DNA of 42,344 nt from Apostichopus parvimensis (lineage: Eukaryota; Echinodermata; Holothuroidea; Aspidochirotida; Stichopodidae), in contig KN883558.1 in assembly GCA_000934455.1 (NCBI GenBank), positions 23,014-65,357 on the forward strand, given 5' to 3'. The stretch's first letter is position 1. Each line of letters begins with the position of its first letter. The position numbers and the translations under genes are program-made. A model generated the notes under the pieces. That model was not told the DNA's origin. It did not search any database and was given only the letters and a program-made list of their open reading frames with translations. Shown piece by piece: positions 22,856-33,575 of the stretch.

Positions 22856-23768
22856 TTACTCGTACTCGCTGTGAAAAGTAACCGGAAGTTAAAGTACTAG
22901 TACTGGAGCATATACTCCATATACTCGAACTCGTTTTATCAAGTTTTTAATTTGCTCAGGAGGCGTACTTTACTATTACTTACATTAGAAGCTAGCTACG
23001 TAAAACTGATATCATGACAGAAAGCTAAATAATTGTTCTATATTTTAGTTTCAACTTTTATTGTGTTAATGTATGAAAGAACTACACTCATACGAGTCTA
23101 ATTATAGCAGCAGTAGAATATATGTAGCCTATAGTGTATTACCAATTAACTGGGTGAAATGTTTATAAAAATCATAGGTTAAATAAACGGATATATAACA
23201 ATAATTCTCAGCTTAATCGTCATCTCTGTATATTTTGTAGTTTGCTATGTTTAAACTTGTGTTTATCATTCAATCAAATTTAAATTACTACAGATAAATT
23301 AGCATAAACTTGCGTCTAAACCCAAGTAGACTATAATGTAGCTGCCTATAGTATAAATATGCAGACACGCTTACGTGTATGGGAGTCGCATTCATCGAAC
23401 CCATATAGCCCTCTTTCGTACAATGTTTGATCCGCCTTCATCCCGTGGTTCAGGCCCCTACCAAAATCAGTCGGAGGGGGATTGGAAGTTGCCCGACGCC
23501 CACCCCCCCCCCCCTTTAACACACATACACTCAACACACATAAACATTTGAATTCCTCTGCGCGTCACTGATACAAGCTAAAGTTGAGCATACTCGGATA
23601 TGGGACGAGAACACGTAAATTGTAGTAATTAGGTTAGACTGGAAAACTGCAATTTGTGACTACATCAATTATACAATGCAATTGTTCTGATTAAAGGGAT
23701 AAGACATACCTTCTCAACTGTTTATAATTTTCCAGTGTTAACCGCATGACTAAAAATGAGAATGCAGT

Positions 23769-23867
23769 CCGTGACAAGTAAGAGGTTTTTTCCCTTTCTT
23801 TCAAGGGAAGCGATTCCGTGACAAGTAAGAGGTTTGTTCCCTTTCTTTCAAGCTTAAGGGAAGCGAC
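23769..23867. repeat. Tandem direct repeat, about 46 bp, two copies
   Basis: CCGTGACAAGTAAGAGGTTT followed by CCCTTTCTTTCAAG and GGGAAGCGA occurs twice in a row. The second copy has a small internal insertion (CTTAA). Confidence 0.85.
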
Positions 23868-23874
23868 GTTTAAT

Positions 23875-24270
23875 GTTATACAAATAATGAATGGTTATGA
23901 GTGCAATAGTGCAAATATTTCATGAGTTGAAAGATGGAATGTTCCATTCAACGAGGCGCAGCCGAGTTGAATGGAACAAATTACATCTTTCAACGAATGA
24001 AATATTTGCACTATTGCACGAATGGAAACCATTCATTATTTGTTTTATACAACACCTTCAAATTTGGATATAATTGGATGTAAAATGCACTCATGCAACA
24101 GATTGTTTTGAACAGACAGGTTTCTCTGCTCTCTTACCATTGAATAAAGTGCTATCAAAAAAGTATAACGCATGGTTCTATTTCATAGCGTGCAATAGAG
24201 CGGATTTTGCATGCAATCGACGAGCAATTGACCAATCAAATGGCCGGAATATAATTAGGTGTTGTATAAA
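23875..24270. mobile_element. Fold-back / MITE-like element
   Basis: 23875-24052 forms a long hairpin: arms of about 85 nt, roughly 90 percent complementary, around GAGGCGCAGCCGA. Outward, TTTATACAACACC (24044-24056) is matched in inverse by GGTGTTGTATAAA (24258-24270), suggesting a compound element. An open frame in the arm is not a gene. Confidence 0.7.
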
Positions 24271-24468
24271 TTGGCCTATCTTCCAAAACTTATCACTATT
24301 GATACATCATTATAGCTCACAAATTTCCCCTTTTCCCTGGAATAAGCGGTAATAAAATTAAAATCGTGGCATGTACGTCATCATCCTTTAAAGGTAACGT
24401 GCCGAGACCAGTGGTGGCCCAAATTTGCTTGAAGTGAAAGCATTTTTTCACTGTTAAATTAGGCAAAA

Positions 24469-25477
24469 GACTTGGTTCAGCGGTTACAGTGTCTGGCTCA
24501 CTATCCTTAGGTACCAGGATCTAAATTTCGCCAGGAGCAAGATTCTCTTGACTCTAGGCCTATAGTCTGTTCAAAAATCGTTGCAGTGCAGTGGTGAGGT
24601 GCCGAGTCTTCCGTGGATTTAGTATTTCTGGTTTGTGAACTTGGGAAAAGGGGTTTGTTTCCGTTCTTCACTTGGTTTCAAACCAACAACTTTGTAGCGT
24701 CATGGCTGCACTGCAGTGATGTCGAATGGGGTGTTTTTGCCTACCACAGTGTATTTGAGAACGATGGTCAGATGCTGGGGTATAGACTCTCGTCCGTCGG
24801 ATGGGGACGTTAAATGGAGGTTCCGGGAGCAGGAATGAGAGCGAATTCACACTCACTCTGTCTCGTTATCCTCTGAACACTTATCGAAAAGAGAAGGCTT
24901 GAAGTAAGCCAGTATTCAGCGACAAATCTAACACGGATAGAGTCTCAAATCAGCTACTGTTAGGGTCTCTAGACTAAATCGTACGTACTGACTGGTATAG
25001 CAAACATTTTCTTGAAAATTTGTAGCAATTTCAGCAGTTTGTTATAAGTTAAGACAGAAGAGAGTGTATGCCACAGCATCTGACCACATAGACTGAGGTA
25101 GGCAAAACAGAAACAAACCCCTTTTCCCAAACCAGAAATACCAACTCCACGGAAGACTCCTCAAACTACCACTGAACTGCATGGATATTTGAATAGGTCA
25201 GGAGAATCTGACTCTGCTGGCGAAACTTATATATTTTGTTTAGATGTCTGATATTTGTTTTTCTATCTTTTTGCCGTCCTTTTGTGCTTTTGAATGTTGA
25301 CCGTTTTTCTACTGTATAATATTGTATATAATCTTTGTATTGAGGGCTCCTCTGGAAAGCAGTGCTTCTGCACTGAGCAGGACTACCCTCGTTAAAGATG
25401 ACAATAATAAAAAAAATAATAAAAGTCCTGGAACCCAAGGATTGTGAGGTGGACACTCTAACCGCTGAACCAAGCCT
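24469..25477. repeat. Inverted pair of SINE-like repeats
   Basis: The left arm (24469-24810) and the reverse of the right arm (25040-25477) share CTTGGTTCAGCGGTTA, GTCTTCCGTGGA, AAAAGGGGTTTGTTTC and GGTCAGATGCTG. The outer ends resemble a tRNA-derived promoter on the minus strand of the right arm: A-box-like TGGTTCAGCGG (25472-25462) and B-box-like GGTTCCAGGAC (25435-25425). It could be two SINEs head-out or one fold-back element. Confidence 0.6.
25215..25424 (+). mobile_element. 5'-truncated LINE or SINE 3' tail inserted in the right arm
   Basis: Absent from the left arm. It ends with CCCTCGTTAAAGATGACAAT and an A-rich (AAT)n tail, the usual look of a non-LTR element 3' end. No coding sequence. 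The left border is approximate. Confidence 0.5.
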
Positions 25478-25481
25478 TTCC

Positions 25482-25849
25482 TTAAAGGCCTTGAAGACTC
25501 GCCCTAAACCGCGTGCCGCGCTCTGAAAAAGTTAACTTTCCGTTGCTTGCAAGTCTAGTTTTCTTCTTGTTGCTACAAAATGCAGACAGTAATGAAACGT
25601 GATACCTTGTTATCTTTAGCTGGACCTGAGATGTCCATCGCTGTATCGTTTGTACACTGTGCTGTGGGTATTGACCGCAGCTGTATGTACTGACTGTACA
25701 CTAGTGTCTAATTACCGACGGTAGCAAGCTGTGTGTGTATTTTCTGGGATCGATGGTGGTGTCTAACACTCCTGTTACACCTCATTTGAAACTAGGTCAG
25801 ATTACCGGCATTAGACGTTTCCTTTTGCGCGAGTCTTCAAACCCTTTAA
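25482..25849 (+). mobile_element. TTAA-flanked MITE, copy B (368 bp)
   Basis: Same length and orientation as 2753-3120, with TTAA at both borders. Left end AGGCCTTGAAGACTCGCCC, right end GCGCGAGTCTTCAAACCC. It lies directly next to the duplicated block that begins at about 25855. Confidence 0.88.
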
Positions 25850-25854
25850 GCTCC

Positions 25855-26725
25855 AATGTTTATTGAAAAAACAATCGTCTCTGTCAAGATTAACCTCATT
25901 CAACAAAAAGAGGGGAATTCAAATACTCAAGATGTTTTCTAGCTCTGTATACGTCCACGGACTAACAATTTAATGTTCCTCTGGATAATCTTGAGGGAGA
26001 CACAACTTATAAGTGCCTGCGGGTGCGGTAAGGAAAATGATACCATCACATAGGCCTAACTCTATATATGCAGCTCAATATAAAATGAGAGGCACCAAGT
26101 TTAAGACAGCTATCAAGTGCAATTTACATTCTTTCCTACTCGCAAATAGTTTAATCATGAAGCTGATCGGGCTCTATGTGTTGGTCTATGCAATGTAACT
26201 GAGAAGGGACCTTTAATTGTGTAATTCCTCCAAATTGTGTGACTATACATAGCGCATATAGCTTCACTATAGTCACACTATAGTTTAGTCACGTCCTCTG
26301 TGCGTGCAATGTAACATGAAAAGGGACTTTACAGCAAATATTTCGCAATATTTGTTCGTATTATTCAGCATTTGCAAAAGGTTGTGTGATTCATCCATAG
26401 TCGTGATATAATGAATATTTATCAAGTTGTGTCATTGGTATTGATCAACAGATCGACTGACGTGGCATAGCAGATACAACCAAATATACGAAAGGATAAT
26501 TGCTGCAAAAGTAAATTTTTGTATTAAATAGATTCATGTCTCTTTTGACGTTATATATGTAAGTGTACTTTAAGATTTTTTTCTGAATTCTACATTTTGT
26601 AAGTTTCATAGATCAAGAGCCAAATAGATTAATTGTTCTAAAGAAATCAGGGCGGCGAAAAAGTTCAGCTTTGTACATTTTTGTATCCCAAAATACTATA
26701 TGTAGTTTCCATGCAAAGTTACGTC
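25855..26725. repeat. Duplicated block, copy 2
   Basis: Contiguous partner of 5990-6205 plus 8630-9280. It contains GCGGGTGCGGTAAGGAAAAT and AGCTGATCGGGCTC, shared with the first copy. No gene apart from a doubtful 37-codon frame. Confidence 0.8.
26085..26198 (+). CDS. Short ORF (37 aa), partner of 8654-8767, unknown
   Basis: Starts MRGTKFKTAIKCN and ends LIGLYVLVYAM. Same length as the frame in the other duplicated block. The frame is open further upstream to 26013, but that part is not conserved. Function unknown; possibly chance. Confidence 0.2.
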   Translation: MRGTKFKTAIKCNLHSFLLANSLIMKLIGLYVLVYAM

Positions 26726-26739
26726 CTATACACATTTGC

Positions 26740-27830
26740 GTGAGTAAAAACGTCATCGTAAAGATTTTTGCCCTGTCCCAGCTTGTTTTCCTTTTTTTTT
26801 GGTTGTCCCAAACCCTCCCGATTATCTTATTCTCAATTGAATAGGGTTATTCTTAAGTTTATTTGGGGAATTAGGCAGAAGAAAGTTAACCGTCGTAGCA
26901 TTATGAAAACTATAAGTCGTTGGGGTTTAAAAGTTATTCACTTGGATTCCTTCGTTGCAGGTTTAAAATGGACTTGGATCCGTCGTTAAACCAACGATAG
27001 GCCTGGTTACTGGAAATTGTTTTTGATAGTTCCCTAATCTGACCGTTTTGGTATAAGCTTAGTATTTAGATGTAATTAGGCCTACAATTATGCATACATT
27101 CATAATATACATAATATCTTTGATGCGGAAGTTGTTCGCTCTTGGCTCAATGCTTAGCTTAAGGTCCCGAACAGAGAGTTCGGAAACCAAATTATTTGGA
27201 ATAATTTCGACCTGCATCAAAGTCAACAATAATATTATGTTTTATCGTTTTATATTCGAGAAGTGGGTTATCGATGTTAAAGATGTTCTGAATCGTGATG
27301 AGACGGTCATGCCCTATGCCACTTTCCTTCGTAAATTTAATTTTAATTCGTGTCCATTTACTCTTTACTGAGGTCTTATTTCGGCCATTCCAGCTAAGCC
27401 GGCTGGTGGGTACTGTCTCTTTCTTCCACTGCTTCCGAAAGAACCTGGGACTCCCTACAAGGTAGTGAAAGGGTGTCTAAATTTGTTTACAATTTGTATA
27501 TTTCAAATTTTTGGAGTAATCCAAAAGTAGTTGCAAAATGGAACGCTGTGGAGACGTTATATCATTTATTTTGGCAATGTCTTATTGTTTCTTCATTTCA
27601 TTTAGCCGTTGAAGAAAGTTTTCTGAACCGTCAGTTCATTTTCTCGAAAGCAGAAATTTCTTTGGTTACAAAAGACTTATAAAGCACATTTGAAACTTCA
27701 CGCAATTTTTCACGCAAACTATTATATGTTTCATTGTAAAGAACTGTCATTCCAACTATTGATGAGCTTTTTTATAAACTTAAATTCTTGTAAGAAGTAG
27801 AAAGTCAATTTCAAAGAAAAGTAGAAGTAA
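26740..27830 (+). mobile_element. Degenerate L1/Tx1-like LINE, C-terminal part of ORF2
   Basis: Successive frames give LNRVILKFIWGIRQKKVNRR and GLKVIHLDSFVAGLKWTWIR (post-RT region), FEKWVIDVKDVLNRDETVMP with LRKFNFN (the GI-x-x-x-DLL segment), and ETLYHLFWQCLIVSSFHLA (the terminal HLFW-x-C motif). Stops and frameshifts separate them. The EN and RT domains are not present, so it is a dead 5'-truncated copy. A piece of the same family is inverted at 9362-9505. Confidence 0.78.
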
Positions 27831-28088
27831 ACGTTTCTTTCATTACGAGAAGCTGCATAAGTCTTTTAGTTTGTGACTGTTTTGTAACTGTTTGTATTTT
27901 GATTTAATTTGCTGCAGTATCTGCCGTTGTAGGCCTACAGTATTCCACGGGTATTGAAATTTGAACTTGTGTTTATTTTTTATCGCTGTTTAAGCTCATA
28001 TATGTAATGTATATATGGTTACCACTTGTACAAAATATAACTTGGACAATTAAAGTGGTGAAAAAAGTACACTTTTGTGTGGAGAAGT

Positions 28089-28531
28089 NNNNNNNNNNNN
28101 NNNNNNNNNNNNNNNNNNNNNNNNNNNNNNNNNNNNNNNNNNNNNNNNNNNNNNNNNNNNNNNNNNNNNNNNNNNNNNNNNNNNNNNNNNNNNNNNNNNN
28201 NNNNNNNNNNNNNNNNNNNNNNNNNNNNNNNNNNNNNNNNNNNNNNNNNNNNNNNNNNNNNNNNNNNNNNNNNNNNNNNNNNNNNNNNNNNNNNNNNNNN
28301 NNNNNNNNNNNNNNNNNNNNNNNNNNNNNNNNNNNNNNNNNNNNNNNNNNNNNNNNNNNNNNNNNNNNNNNNNNNNNNNNNNNNNNNNNNNNNNNNNNNN
28401 NNNNNNNNNNNNNNNNNNNNNNNNNNNNNNNNNNNNNNNNNNNNNNNNNNNNNNNNNNNNNNNNNNNNNNNNNNNNNNNNNNNNNNNNNNNNNNNNNNNN
28501 NNNNNNNNNNNNNNNNNNNNNNNNNNNNNNN
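28089..28531. other. Assembly gap 2 (443 N)
   Basis: Lies about 300 bp upstream of the death-fold exon. A promoter or non-coding first exon of GTPase copy 2 could be inside. Confidence 0.99.
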
Positions 28532-28838
28532 TTCACTTCCTGCTGCAAAAGTGCTCAATACATAGGAGTAGAGCAAATCATATAGTATACCTATACGATA
28601 TCATACAACATGCTGTAAGATACCGGTATAGGTATACAATACATTAATCACATTAATCCCACTATATGTTCTTTTGCTGTGATCATGGTTGTCCCAATGT
28701 AACAACAACATCATATGCAATTGAGTTTGTAAAGTCTGATAAAATCTAGAAATATATTGTTACAATCAATTTTATACTTATTCAGTTGACTCACAACACC
28801 ATGAGTATTGAAATGTATGCTTTTCTTCCTTAGAAGCA

Positions 28839-29124
28839 ATGGCTACATCAGTCACATCCGCAGCGAACTCATTTAAGCTTCGTCTGCAAGGCTGCCTTAC
28901 CAAGGGAATCTGTGACACATTATGCAAATATTTTAATTATAAACCAAGAGTGAAAGAACGTATAATGGAGAGTACTAATCCGGGCGGAGAGTTCCTGGAT
29001 GAGTTCGAAAAAGTTGAAGCCTCAGGGCTAAATGCAAATACAATAAGAAAGCTAATAAAAGCATTGAGAGACGAAGGTTGTGGCCTTGCTACTAGTAAAG
29101 CCGAAGAATACGCTGTACAATTTG
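28839..29124 (+). CDS. Death-fold (DED/CARD-like) first coding exon of GTPase copy 2
   Basis: ATG 28839 has G at -3 and G at +4. A pyrimidine tract and AG (TTTTCTTCCTTAG, ending 28833) lie just upstream, implying an intron in the 5' UTR. The donor is TTTG|GTAAGC after 29124, phase 1. It encodes about 95 residues of helical, death-fold-like pattern: FKLRLQGCLTKGICDTLCKY, PRVKERI, GGEFLDEFEKVEASGLN, TIRKLIKALRDEGCGLA, EEYA. The order of short amphipathic helices with an L-x-x-L-x-x-x-G/N-L step resembles DED more than CARD or pyrin (inference). Phase 1 fits the acceptor of the large exon at 33576 (or 33597) exactly. Reading on past 29124 gives a stop within 8 codons. Confidence 0.75.
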
Positions 29125-32100
29125 GTAAGCAATTTCATTTTAACTAGTGGATTCGATGAACATTAAATATGCAGTGAAGAACAATTTTCCGTATTTACTT
29201 CCTGGGTATTATTGGGAGAGAAAACCAGGGGCCATATAAACATCTGATATCGATTATGACATCTTATTGGGTATTAGTTTTCAAAATCTTAGACTCATAG
29301 AAAAGTTTTTGTATTAATATTCGACGCCGTATATAACACTGCTGCATGATAAACTTCGACCGTATAGTAGGATAAATGGAACCTCGTCGCTTTACTCGAG
29401 ATGGGAGCAAGGATTGTGAGGATTAATGAGCTCTAATCTTGCAAGGTTAATTACCATTTTCATTTTTTTTAGACGGCTTCAATAGTTTCTAACCATGATT
29501 GGTTCGATACCTCTAAAACGACAACCACACTAGAGAAAAAACTGCGCAGAAAATCAAATAACTGTATCGTGTATTATGTTATTCATAGTAAAAAAAACTG
29601 CACAACATATTCTAATATCAAGTAACATCTTCGGTTTTAGTGTAGTTTTGGTTAAACGTTTCCTTGGTTCTCCATGAAGCTATAATGTCAACATTTATTA
29701 TTTTATCATGGTCAGAATTGCTGCATTTAAGAGAGTTCACAAGAAACAGCAAACTCCTACAATAGCTTTATTCTTATATTGGAGTTCTTGGAATTCGTAC
29801 CCCTGCCAGAGGGTGCCGAGGAGGTATTCAATTCCATTCAAAAATAAGGAACATTTCTACAATTCAGACTCGTGTTCCTGATTAAAACTGTTAATAAATT
29901 GCATAAGGAGAAAAGTAATGTGTCCCAATATGCAAATATCCCTAGATGTTTAACTTCTATTAAATGTTCCCTGCAGACGCAATGTTCAAATAACATTTCA
30001 TTTGGTTTATGGAATGTATACGTTCTGTTCACAATAAGACTATAATTATAAAGGAGGCCATTCTTGATGCTCATCTGGATTTTTGTGTTTTAATAGAGAC
30101 TTGGTCAAAGTCTGATGGACAAAATGGAAAGTCTATTTTTGATCTTGTCCCGGCAAATTATAACATATTTAATTGCCCAAACTCACAGACACACATGGAG
30201 GAGGAATTGCAGTTTTGTATAAATCTTCCATTTCTGCAGTAAAATTTGGTCAACCGTTTGAGGCCTCAACATTTGAGACTTTTGAATTTACCTTACGAAC
30301 AAAACCAAAGAAAATTCATATCATTTGCATTTATCGGCCCACTGGATCAATAAAAGAATTTTTGGATGAACTAGAAACGTTATTGTCTCTTCGATGCACC
30401 AGCATGGAAAATGTTCTCTTGCTTGGTGATTTTAATATTCATTTGGACAATCAATTTGAATACAGCGTTAATTTGTTTTCAGAAATATTGGATTCGTTTG
30501 GTCTGTCGCAATATGTTACAGAGCCTACTCATCAAGCTGGCCACATTTTAGACCCAATTGTTTATACTTCATGTAACCTTAACTCAAAGACTGAGGATAT
30601 TGTCATCACTCACATGCCCGTTTCAGATCATTATTTCATCACTGGGTCAATGTGCAATTCCTATATGAGTCATCCTGGCTCACCTGAAGCTGTCCCGTTT
30701 CGTAAAATTAATGAGGTTGACTTGGATCAATTCTGTCACGATTTATGTGCCAAAGTACCAGATATTGACATCGAATGTTGTGATTGCTCTGAAATGAAAA
30801 ATGCTATGCGAGCTGTATTAGATCACCACGCCCCTAAGATGATAAAGAAATCCTTTTCTCCCAAAAAGGAGGCGTGGTTTAATGAAGATATAGCTGTCGC
30901 AAGACGTGCACGTAGAAAGGCAGAGAAAAAGAATCATCGCTCACACTCGGCAGATGACAAATATCGTATTTCAAAGAAATTCATTGTTTCCAGAAACTCA
31001 TTGGTGAATCAAAACAGATGTTCTTTATGGATAAATTTGAGTCCTCTACACAGAATCAAGCAGATTTGTTTAAAATCTTTGATTGTATCACTGGATCAAC
31101 AGTTCACAATGTTTTGCCTACCAAGTTTGATACTCCCAATCTTCCAAATTTGTTTGCTGATTATTTTGTATCTAAAATTACTAAGATAAGAAGAGATCTT
31201 GATTCGGAAGATCAGGTTTCTATTCCTGCAGGTGACGGCCATGACTGTCATTATAAGATAAGCTATTTTACCCCCACATCAGCTAAAGAACTTCAATCTA
31301 TTTGCAGTGTTCTAAACTAAAAACTTGTAGGCTTGATCAGTTACCTTCAAATATTTTACAGAGATTTCTGCCTATGTTATTAACATTATATGCCCAAATA
31401 TTCAACAACTGCTTACTGACAGTTATTTTTCCAAATACCATGAAGCAAGCTATTATTAGGCCCTTATTAAAAAGTATAACCTGGATCCTAATGCATTAGG
31501 TAATTATAGACCTGTTTCAAATCTAAGTTTGAATCCAAACTACTGGAAAAGGTCATGAATTTCAATTCGTATTCACGATCATCTGTCCAAACTTGATGCT
31601 TATCCACCCTATCAATCTGCCTATAGGTCTGGTCACATTGTTGAAACTGTATTAACAGCTATTTCTGATAGGCTGCTAATATCCCTTGACTCAATGTTAC
31701 TTCTAGACTTTAGTGCGGCATTTGCCATAGATCATAATATTTTCCTTGATAGATTTCAAAAATTGTTCGGATTTTCTGGCACAGCTTAAGACATTTTGAA
31801 ATCTTACCTGACTGACAGAATATTTAAGGTTCAAATTTTAACCCATCAATCGTCAAACCATAAACTTAATTTTGGTGTCCCAGAGGGAAGTGTGTTAGGC
31901 CCCTTATTATTTACTTTATATACTAAGCCTCTCAATGATTTATTAGCTAGTAAGTCAAATATCTCTTTTCACATGTATGCAGATGATACGCAGATATGGA
32001 CTAAAGTTAACCTAGATGACCCAACTGATATCCAATCTAAAGTCAATTTAATTCAGAGCACCTTTTCTGAAATCAACAATTGGATGAAACTTAACAAACT

Positions 32101-33575
32101 GAAACTTAATCTTTCTAAAACTGAGTTGTTATTGATGTCCCCTAAATCTAGACGGAAACCCTTACCAAACATAACTTTAAATCTCTGCGGAACGATTGTA
32201 AATCCATGTCATCGGGCTCGTAATTTATGAGTAACACTAGATTCAAAATTCTCCCTTGAACAACACATTTCTAATGTCATTAAATCTGGTTGTATACACT
32301 TAAGGAATATTAAATCAGTCAGACCATATCTCCCCCAAGAAATGAGTGAGCAATTAATCCATGCTTTTGTTACATCCCGCCTTGATTTCTGTAATTCTAT
32401 CTTCATTGACCTTTCAAAAAACCTGGTAATTCGATTACAAATAATTCAAAACTAGGCTGCCAAACTTATCTTCAAGCAAATTCAGTTTACACATGTACCC
32501 CTCTTCTTAAAGCATTATACTGGCTTCCAATTAAAACGCGTATATATTTTAAAGTCCTTATTTTAATCCACAATTGTATTTATAACAAGTTATCTCCAAA
32601 TTACCTTTCCGAACTTCTATTAGTAAAACAATACAAGCGTGCTACCCGTCAGTCAAAACTCATTACCCTCCTAGTACCTAGAACCAATGGGGTTACCTAT
32701 GCCAACCGTGCTTTTCCAGTTGCTGGTCCCAAATTGTGGAATTCCCTCCCAACCCATTTAGAATGTATACCTATTAAATCACTTTTCAAATCTAAACTAG
32801 AAGCCTACCTCTATGCTAAACATTTTTCAATTTGATTTGTAATTATTTTTCATTGTTGCATTATTATTTTTGCATTTCTTTCTATTCAAACTATATATGT
32901 ACGGCGCTTTTGACAACTATTTTGTTTATAATTAGCGCTTGGTACATCTTAGTTATTATAATTATTATTATTATTATATAATGTTGTATTTACTCCTCTC
33001 AAATCATCCACCTAATCTACCAGGCGGATGACCATAGCGTTCACTGACTTGCAGTTGTATAGTAGGTGTGAAATTAAGATAAAGTGCATGCAAGGTTGAT
33101 AATGAACTGGATCAGCGAGGACCTAATTTTAGTTCGTCTAAGCTAAGAGGAGTCAATTTGGAAACGGTAAATGCTACCAGATGTTATGCACTTGATATAT
33201 CCAGAATTATTAACCGTTCTAGCTGTTTTTAATATGGGTCATCAGATATCAAAATATCAAATTCTTTAAAACACGTAAGGTACCACCAAAAAATGAACCT
33301 CAGTCTGCTCTTGTGATTCTGAAAGGACGAAGAGATCATTGAAGTAAATGTGTTCGGAACCTGAACACCTTGTAACATTGAAATCTTGAAATATGATATT
33401 CCTATCGTGAATACTTGAGCTCAATTGTTGTTAGCAAACCATTCAATACTTTTTTACAAGAGAATGGCTAAAGAGTAGAAGTTGATATAAAGCATAATAC
33501 AGAACAAAAAGTTACACATCAATTTAATTTCTTGCATTCAATGTAAGCTGTGTTTCATTGTTGTATCACATTTAG
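29125..33575 (+). other. Phase-1 intron of GTPase copy 2
   Basis: GTAAGC at the left, pyrimidine-rich TTGTATCACATTTAG at the right. A second acceptor, CCCCCATATCGTCAG (ending 33596), is equally in phase. It holds a nearly full-length LINE (about 29975-32985). The remainder (29125-29970 and 32990-33575) shows nothing recognisable. Confidence 0.7.
29975..32985 (+). mobile_element. CR1/L2-like non-LTR retrotransposon, nearly full-length, dead
   Basis: APE endonuclease: RSVHNKT (about 30021), GGGIAVLYK, IYRPTGS, LLGDFNIHLD and VSDHYFI. Reverse transcriptase: LLDFSAAFAIDHN (motif A, with A in place of the usual D after AF), FGVPEGSVLGPLLFTLYT (motif B, E for Q), MYADDTQIW (catalytic YADD intact), LNLSKTELLLMS. 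C-terminal signature: ANRAFPVAGPKLWNSLP (about 32700-32755). The 3' end carries TACGGCGCTTTTGA, then AATTAGCGCTT and an (ATT)n tail at 32950-32980. At least five frameshifts or stops inactivate it. Same strand as the host gene. Confidence 0.92.

Larger units (their letters stand above)
18987..23602. repeat. Duplicated 3' flank of GTPase copy 1
   Basis: Collinear with 38381-42344, at roughly 90 percent identity by eye apart from indels. No gene is supported in it; short frames are not conserved between copies. It holds a MITE (19811-20173), a hAT-like insertion (22366-22855) and degenerate repeats (GGATGTATYATATTGA at about 20366 and 20526, and GAAGGTCATTTTGAGGTCA at about 20573). The stretch 19790-20420 is absent from copy 2. 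Confidence 0.9.

Noticed and set aside
23346..23537. Minus-strand frame sharing NPPPTDFGRGLNHGMK with 42024-42284
   Set aside because: Both lie in the duplicated flank. The frames diverge by indels, so the similarity is that of the DNA.
26768..27682. Three consecutive frames read as separate genes
   Set aside because: Their motifs in order are those of one L1/Tx1-like ORF2 broken by stops.
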